From Caldilinea sp. (GTDB lineage Bacteria > Chloroflexota > Anaerolineae > Caldilineales > Caldilineaceae), in the NCBI GenBank assembly GCA_025055055.1, contig JANWYX010000309.1, positions 1 to 10,000 of the forward strand: a stretch of 10,000 nt of DNA. Reading direction: 5' to 3'. Of the stretch, positions 1 to 10,000 are shown one piece after another (within the stretch, counting starts at the first letter, position 1; each line of letters begins with the position of its first letter). The translations under genes and the position numbers were made by a program. The notes under the pieces are model-generated. The model made no database searches. It was not told the origin of the DNA and saw only the letters and a program-made list of their open reading frames with translations.

Positions 1-572
<572 letters not shown>

Positions 573-575
<3 letters not shown>

Positions 576-580
576 GGAGG
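573..580 (+). promoter_or_regulatory. Strong Shine-Dalgarno overlapping the permease stop codon
   Basis: TAAGGAGG, a near-perfect match to the 16S rRNA anti-SD, overlaps the permease stop and lies 8 bases before the ATG at 589. It fixes the start of the next gene and suggests it is well translated within the same mRNA. Confidence 0.8.
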
Positions 581-588
581 AAATTGCC

Positions 589-1486
<898 letters not shown>

Positions 1487-1488
<2 letters not shown>

Positions 1489-1491
1489 AGG
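1487..1491 (+). promoter_or_regulatory. GAAGG ribosome-binding site that makes the next start ambiguous
   Basis: GAAGG directly abuts the ATG at 1492 (no spacing) but lies 6 bases before the in-frame GTG at 1498, a normal distance. Translation may therefore start at GTG 1498, giving a protein two residues shorter. A GGGAGA at 1475-1480 could instead serve the ATG at a longer spacing of 11 bases. Confidence 0.45.
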
Positions 1492-2667
<1,176 letters not shown>

Positions 2668-2713
2668 GCGCAACCGCCTTGAGTGCACCATTTTGTGCTT
2701 TTTCTTGTTAGAC

Positions 2714-2717
2714 GGAG
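2714..2717 (+). promoter_or_regulatory. GGAG ribosome-binding site fixing the start at 2726
   Basis: GGAG sits 8 bases before ATG 2726, and the protein from there begins MTRTIGIGVIGMGWMG, just ahead of the Rossmann strand as expected. The frame is open further up to a TTG at 2693, but the extra residues (MCFFLLDGAKF) are not family-like and lack a Shine-Dalgarno. Confidence 0.7.
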
Positions 2718-2725
2718 CAAAGTTT

Positions 2726-3893
<1,168 letters not shown>

Positions 3894-3901
<8 letters not shown>

Positions 3902-4739
3902 ACTGGCCTCATTTCAAGGGAAAGTCGCCGTCATCACCGGCAGCACACAGGGGCTAGGAGAGGCGACGGCAAGGCTCTTTAAGGAGCGCGGCGCTCGCGG
4001 GCTGATCGTCACGGGACGCAACCGAGCGCGCGGAGAGGCGGTGGCCGCCGGCCTGACCGGCGACGGCTGTGAGGCGCACTTTGTGCAGGCCGACCTCGCC
4101 GACGTGGCCGACTGTCGACGCATCATTGCCGCCGCCGAGGAGCGCTTCGACGTGCTGCACATTCTTGTCAACTGTGCTGCACTGACCGAACGAGGCACAG
4201 TGTGGGACACGACGCCCGAGCTTTTCGACCGTATGATGGCGATCAACGTGCGCGCGCCTTTTTTCCTCATGCAGGAAGCGATCAAACTGATGGAGCGCAA
4301 AGGAGTCGCCGGTTCGATTGTCAACATCTCCAGCGTGGCCGCCTACGGCAGTGTGCCGATGCTTTCCCCGTACGCTGCATCGAAGGCGGCGCTCAACATC
4401 CTCACCAAAAACATTGCATACTCGGTCATGTGGCGCCGGATTCGCGTCAATGCGTTGGCGCTGGGCTGGATGGATACGCCGGGCGAGGATGAGATTCAAC
4501 GTCGCTATCACACCGACGATCCGAATTGGCTGCAGAAGGCCGAGGCGCGTCAACCCTTTGGCCGCCTGCTGAAACCAGAAGAGGTGGCGCGCGCCATCGC
4601 CTTTCTGGCTTCCGAAGAATCCGGATTAATGACGGGCAGCATCGTCGACTTTGATCAGTCGGTGGCCGGCGCGGGACCGCAGCCCGTTCCACCGCCGATC
4701 GAAACATGGGATGTCGTCCGAGGGGTTCGATATGAGTAA
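3894..4739 (+). CDS. Short-chain dehydrogenase/reductase (classical SDR, 281 aa)
   Basis: A cytoplasmic NAD(P)-dependent oxidoreductase of the classical SDR class, acting on a hydroxyl or keto group of a sugar or cyclitol derivative. The cofactor motif TGSTQGLG is at residues 15-22, NCAA (93-96) replaces the usual NNAG, the catalytic Ser is S147 in NISSV, and YAASK supplies Y160 and K164. All key residues are present. The second strand ends VTGRNR (R42, R44), a basic pattern typical of NADP(H)-preferring SDRs. The C-terminal tail (VDFDQSVAGAGPQPVPPP, then about 13 residues) extends past the standard fold end and is longer than in the common FabG-like members of about 250 residues. The start overlaps the previous gene by ATGGCTGA, and its own end overlaps the next gene by ATGAGTAA, so the three genes form the tightest block of the operon. 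The substrate is not identifiable. Confidence 0.95.
4720..4725 (+). promoter_or_regulatory. GAGGGG ribosome-binding site fixing the start at 4732
   Basis: GAGGGG lies 6 bases before ATG 4732. The frame is open upstream to 4651, but those extra 27 residues lie inside the SDR gene, are basic and are unlike the family; starting at 4732 puts the Rossmann strand at residue 11, as normal. Confidence 0.7.
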
Positions 4740-5766
4740 CTGCGCAAACAGATCGAAACAGGTGCGCATCGGCGTGATCGGCGTGGGCGGCATGGGTGCG
4801 CGCCATGTCCACAATCTGACGCATGAAGTTAACGCTGCTCAGGTGGTGGCGCTATCCGACGTAGACGCAGCGCGGCTGCAGCAGATTGCGACGACGTGCG
4901 GCGCCTCATATCTCTTTTCAGACCCCTATGCCCTGATTCACCATCCAGAAGTAGAGGCCGTGCTGATCGCCGCTCCCGATCGCTTCCACGCCGGCCTCAC
5001 CCAGGCCTGCCTCGAGGCAGGAAAGCCTGTGTTGTGCGAGAAGCCCCTGGCGCTCACCTCCGCCGAAGCGCGCCGGATCGTGGACGCAGAGGTGAGGAGA
5101 GGGCGACGACTCGTGCAGGTCGGCCTGATGCGCGAGTACGATCCGGCGCATCTACGCGTCAAACAGATCATTGATAGCGGAAAATTGGGTAAGCCGCTGG
5201 CTTTTCGTGGAGTGCACATTAACGGTGGATCGCTTTCCTGGCGCACGGTGGAAGATGTGATCACCAATTCCGCAGTGCACGATTTACATTCAGCGCGCTG
5301 GATGATGGGCGACGAGGTGGTGCGCGTGTATGTGAGTTACGTTCCCTATAGCACCGATAGGCCCGACACCGCCCGCTTGGTTCTGATTCAGCTACATTAC
5401 CGCGGCGGCGCCATCGGTCAGATCGAATGCAACATGGAGGCGGGCTATGGCTACGAGGTGGATGTCAAAATAACCGGCGAGACCGGCGCAGCGGAGACGA
5501 ATTCCTTGCAAAGTGCGGTGGTGCGCTTCAAGAATCAACGTGGACAGTGGGTGGAGCAGGACTGGCTGCAGCGCTTCGAGACCGCCTATATCCAGGAAGC
5601 AAGAGCATGGGTGCGTTCGCTGCAAACAGGCGCACCGACGGGCGCTTCGGCCTGGGATGGGTACATCTCCATGGTGTTGGCCGACGCCTGCATCGCCTCC
5701 GCCCGATCCGGGCAGCCGGTCGACGTAGCCGTTCCCTCGATAGCAGAAATCTATCGGCGGACGTGA
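4732..5766 (+). CDS. Inositol 2-dehydrogenase-like protein (IolG-like, Gfo/Idh/MocA, 344 aa)
   Basis: Predicted NAD-dependent dehydrogenase of the IolG group, which oxidises myo-inositol (or another inositol) to the 2-keto form. Visible: GVGGMG at residues 18-22 region in GVIGVGGMGARH, D43 at the end of strand two (LSDVD, NAD type), LCEKPLALT with catalytic K104, GLMREYDPAH (131-140), SAVHDLHSARWMMGDE, and NMEAGYGYEVDVKITGETGA. The YDP, GYGYEV and HxxxxRW elements and the 344-residue length fit Bacillus IolG. One oddity: where Bacillus subtilis IolG has the catalytic Asp four residues before the active-site His, this protein has N179 (AAT at 5266-5268) before H183. The other four paralogues here keep the Asp. 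This may alter activity or substrate, or be a natural variant of the subgroup, so I leave the symbol blank. It overlaps the SDR gene by 8 bases, and an 84-base gap follows. Confidence 0.9.
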   Translation: MSNCANRSKQVRIGVIGVGGMGARHVHNLTHEVNAAQVVALSDVDAARLQQIATTCGASYLFSDPYALIHHPEVEAVLIAAPDRFHAGLTQACLEAGKPVLCEKPLALTSAEARRIVDAEVRRGRRLVQVGLMREYDPAHLRVKQIIDSGKLGKPLAFRGVHINGGSLSWRTVEDVITNSAVHDLHSARWMMGDEVVRVYVSYVPYSTDRPDTARLVLIQLHYRGGAIGQIECNMEAGYGYEVDVKITGETGAAETNSLQSAVVRFKNQRGQWVEQDWLQRFETAYIQEARAWVRSLQTGAPTGASAWDGYISMVLADACIASARSGQPVDVAVPSIAEIYRRT

Positions 5767-5840
5767 CAAAGCTTCCTGCTCACCTATTTACGCAAGCAAT
5801 AAAGGATGGCAGATTTTTCGTCCGGCGCTTTATGAAAAAA

Positions 5841-5844
5841 GGAG
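5841..5844 (+). promoter_or_regulatory. GGAG ribosome-binding site after an A-run
   Basis: GGAG preceded by AAAAAA (5835-5840) lies 6 bases before ATG 5851. The 84-base gap in front (5767-5850) is more AT-rich than the genes around it. I see no convincing -35/-10 pair or terminator there, though a secondary promoter cannot be excluded. Confidence 0.6.
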
Positions 5845-5850
5845 AAGTGT

Positions 5851-6759
5851 ATGAGTGATGCAAAAATTAAAATAGGCAATGCGCCTTGTTCATGGGGCGT
5901 GATCGAGAATGTCGAAGGAGAGCGCGGCGGCTATGCCCGCGTGCTCGACGAAATGGCCGAAACAGGCTATGTCGGCACCGAGCTCGGGGACTGGGGTTTC
6001 ATGCCCACGGATCCTGAGGCATTGCGCGCCGAGCTTGCCGCACGCGGCCTCAAGCTGATCGCTTCGTGGGTGAGCGTCAAATTGCATGACCCCACCGGAC
6101 ACGCCGCCAGCGAAGCGGACGCCGTACGCACGGCGCGTCTGCTGGCGGCGGTCGGTGGACCGGACAATCTGGTGGTTTTGGGCAACGACCCCTACATGGA
6201 CCCGATGCGCACCCTTCACGCCGGTCGCCTGATGCCGGAGCACAGCATGAGCGAGGAGCAATGGCGCATCTTCGCCGAGGGCGCGAATCGCGTCGCCTGG
6301 GCGGTCCGGCGAGAAACGGGGTTGCGCACGGTGTTTCACCATCACATCGGCACCTGGGTTGAAACTCCCGAGGAGACGGCTCGGCTGCTGGAGATGACCG
6401 ATCCGGGGTTGCTCGGCCTCTGCTTCGACACCGGCCACTATCGCTACGGCGGGGGCGATCCTCTCACCGGCCTCAAACGACATGCCGATCGCATCTGGCA
6501 TGTGCACTTCAAAGATCACGATCCGGTGGTTGCTCGGCGAGCGCGCGCCGAAGGATGGGATGCCGTCACCGCAGTTGGACACGGCCTTTTCTGTGAACTC
6601 GGAAAAGGCGACATCGACTTTCCGGCGATTTTAACGGAGTTGAAGCGCATGAACTACGACGGGTGGATCGTCGTCGAGCAAGATGTGCTTCCGGGCATGG
6701 GCAGCCCCAAAGAAAGCGCACAACGCAACCGCAACTATATTCGCAGCATTGGCCTGTAA
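5851..6759 (+). CDS. iolE: IolE-type inosose dehydratase / sugar phosphate isomerase-epimerase family TIM barrel
   Basis: Predicted dehydratase converting 2-keto-myo-inositol (scyllo-inosose) to the trihydroxycyclohexane-dione, the second step of inositol catabolism, in the cytoplasm. It is an AP-endonuclease-2 type TIM barrel (PF01261). Features: IGNAPCSWGV (8-17) at the first strand, FHHHIGTWVETPEET (162-176), CFDTGHYRYGGGDP (191-204), RIWHVHFKDHD (214-224), and GWIVVEQDV (271-279), ending with RNRNYI. HHH-G, DTGH, HVHFKD and WIVVEQ in this order agree closely with Bacillus subtilis IolE, and 302 residues is the family length (about 297). Probable metal or active-site residues are E171 or H164/H165, D193, H217/H219 and E276. 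The N-terminal NAPCSWG form is also typical of MocC (rhizopine catabolism) and other relatives, so a different ketocyclitol or 3-ketosugar substrate remains possible. It lies between two IolG-like genes, supporting an inositol role. Confidence 0.82.
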   Translation: MSDAKIKIGNAPCSWGVIENVEGERGGYARVLDEMAETGYVGTELGDWGFMPTDPEALRAELAARGLKLIASWVSVKLHDPTGHAASEADAVRTARLLAAVGGPDNLVVLGNDPYMDPMRTLHAGRLMPEHSMSEEQWRIFAEGANRVAWAVRRETGLRTVFHHHIGTWVETPEETARLLEMTDPGLLGLCFDTGHYRYGGGDPLTGLKRHADRIWHVHFKDHDPVVARRARAEGWDAVTAVGHGLFCELGKGDIDFPAILTELKRMNYDGWIVVEQDVLPGMGSPKESAQRNRNYIRSIGL

Positions 6760-6846
6760 TCCAGGAAACATGGGAATCCATCACATGAGCGGCGCCGTCC
6801 GCGCTATGCTGTTCCACTTTTTTGGAGAATCTTTGCGATTCCTTTC

Positions 6847-6852
6847 GGAGGA
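6847..6852 (+). promoter_or_regulatory. GGAGGA ribosome-binding site
   Basis: A strong Shine-Dalgarno 6 bases before ATG 6859. It sits at the end of the longest intergenic gap in the window (6760-6858, 99 bases), so initiation here does not depend on coupling to the upstream gene. Confidence 0.7.
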
Positions 6853-6858
6853 TATCTT

Positions 6859-7869
<1,011 letters not shown>

Positions 7870-7915
7870 TATTTCAAAGCCCTTCGGAGTCGCTGTTTTC
7901 ACGAGAAGGTGAACT

Positions 7916-8752
<837 letters not shown>

Positions 8753-8781
8753 AGAACGGATGGCGACAAAAGGAATCGATC

Positions 8782-9909
<1,128 letters not shown>

Positions 9910-9914
9910 GTTTG

Positions 9915-9924
9915 GCGACGTCGC
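9915..9924. other. 10-base perfect palindrome after the last gene
   Basis: GCGACGTCGC is a perfect palindrome 5 bases after the final stop codon, flanked by TTG on the left and AA on the right, so the near-symmetric unit extends to about 9912-9926. It could be an operator or a weak RNA hairpin. No T-run follows, so it does not look like a rho-independent terminator. It may be chance; the rest of 9910-10000 shows nothing recognisable. Confidence 0.25.
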
Positions 9925-10000
9925 AATCCGAACGCAGGTGATTTCCGTTCAAATCCTTCTCCTTGTTTCTCCGCAACGCACAACACTCATGCAGGCGGCG

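Noticed and set aside
2685..2703. GCAC-CATTTT-GTGC followed by TTTTT, terminator-like
   Set aside because: The stem is only 4 base pairs, too weak for a rho-independent terminator, and the next gene continues in the same direction with its own ribosome-binding site.
5767..5850. Possible internal promoter in the AT-richer 84-base gap
   Set aside because: No -35/-10 pair with acceptable spacing could be picked out; only the ribosome-binding site is clear.
5890..6582. 230-codon open frame on the - strand, opposite the IolE-like gene
   Set aside because: It lies wholly opposite a well-supported gene, its product has no recognisable motif, and such antisense frames recur opposite most genes here (for example 8566-9243 and 3954-4553), as expected from the base composition.
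6788..6823. GC-rich structure (GCGG-CGCCGT-CCGC) before a T-run in the 99-base gap
   Set aside because: The stem is 4 base pairs and the T-run begins about 15 bases after it, so it does not fit a terminator; an attenuation or processing role would be speculation.

Overview
The window is a densely packed bacterial catabolic locus: ten protein-coding genes, all on the + strand. Gaps between genes run from an 8-base overlap to 99 bases, and most starts have a Shine-Dalgarno sequence. I see no RNA gene, mobile element, CRISPR array or long repeat. The DNA is moderately GC-rich, and long open frames on the opposite strand are by-products of that composition. The organism cannot be fixed from this sequence. 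The gene style would suit a free-living heterotroph, and a Chloroflexota member of the Caldilinea type is a low-confidence guess, not a demonstrated assignment.

Layout. (1) 1-575: C-terminal part of an RbsC-type sugar ABC-transporter permease. (2) 589-1488: a 299-residue soluble protein of unknown function, possibly made of two PH-like modules. (3) 1492-2667 and 2726-3901: two different Gfo/Idh/MocA oxidoreductases; the second resembles levoglucosan dehydrogenase. (4) 3894-4739: a classical SDR dehydrogenase. (5) 4732-5766: an IolG-like Gfo/Idh/MocA enzyme. (6) 5851-6759: an IolE-type TIM-barrel dehydratase. (7) 6859-7869: a second, IdhA-like inositol 2-dehydrogenase. (8) 7916-8752: an IolI-type ketoinositol isomerase with all four expected metal ligands. 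(9) 8782-9909: a fifth, unassigned Gfo/Idh/MocA enzyme. The last 91 bases hold no gene, only a short perfect palindrome.

How they may work together. IolG/IdhA-like, IolE-like and IolI-like proteins together with a sugar permease point to uptake and early catabolism of inositols or related cyclitols: oxidation to a ketoinositol, isomerisation between ketoinositols, and dehydration. The later steps (IolD, IolB, IolC, IolJ, IolA) are not in the window. The unusual point is the surplus: five divergent Gfo/Idh/MocA enzymes and one SDR for what classically needs one dehydrogenase. The residues at the end of the second beta strand suggest NAD use for three of them and NADP use for two, so the set could interconvert stereoisomers by oxidation and re-reduction. 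It could also feed anhydrosugars or glycosides through 3-keto intermediates. Both ideas are inference.
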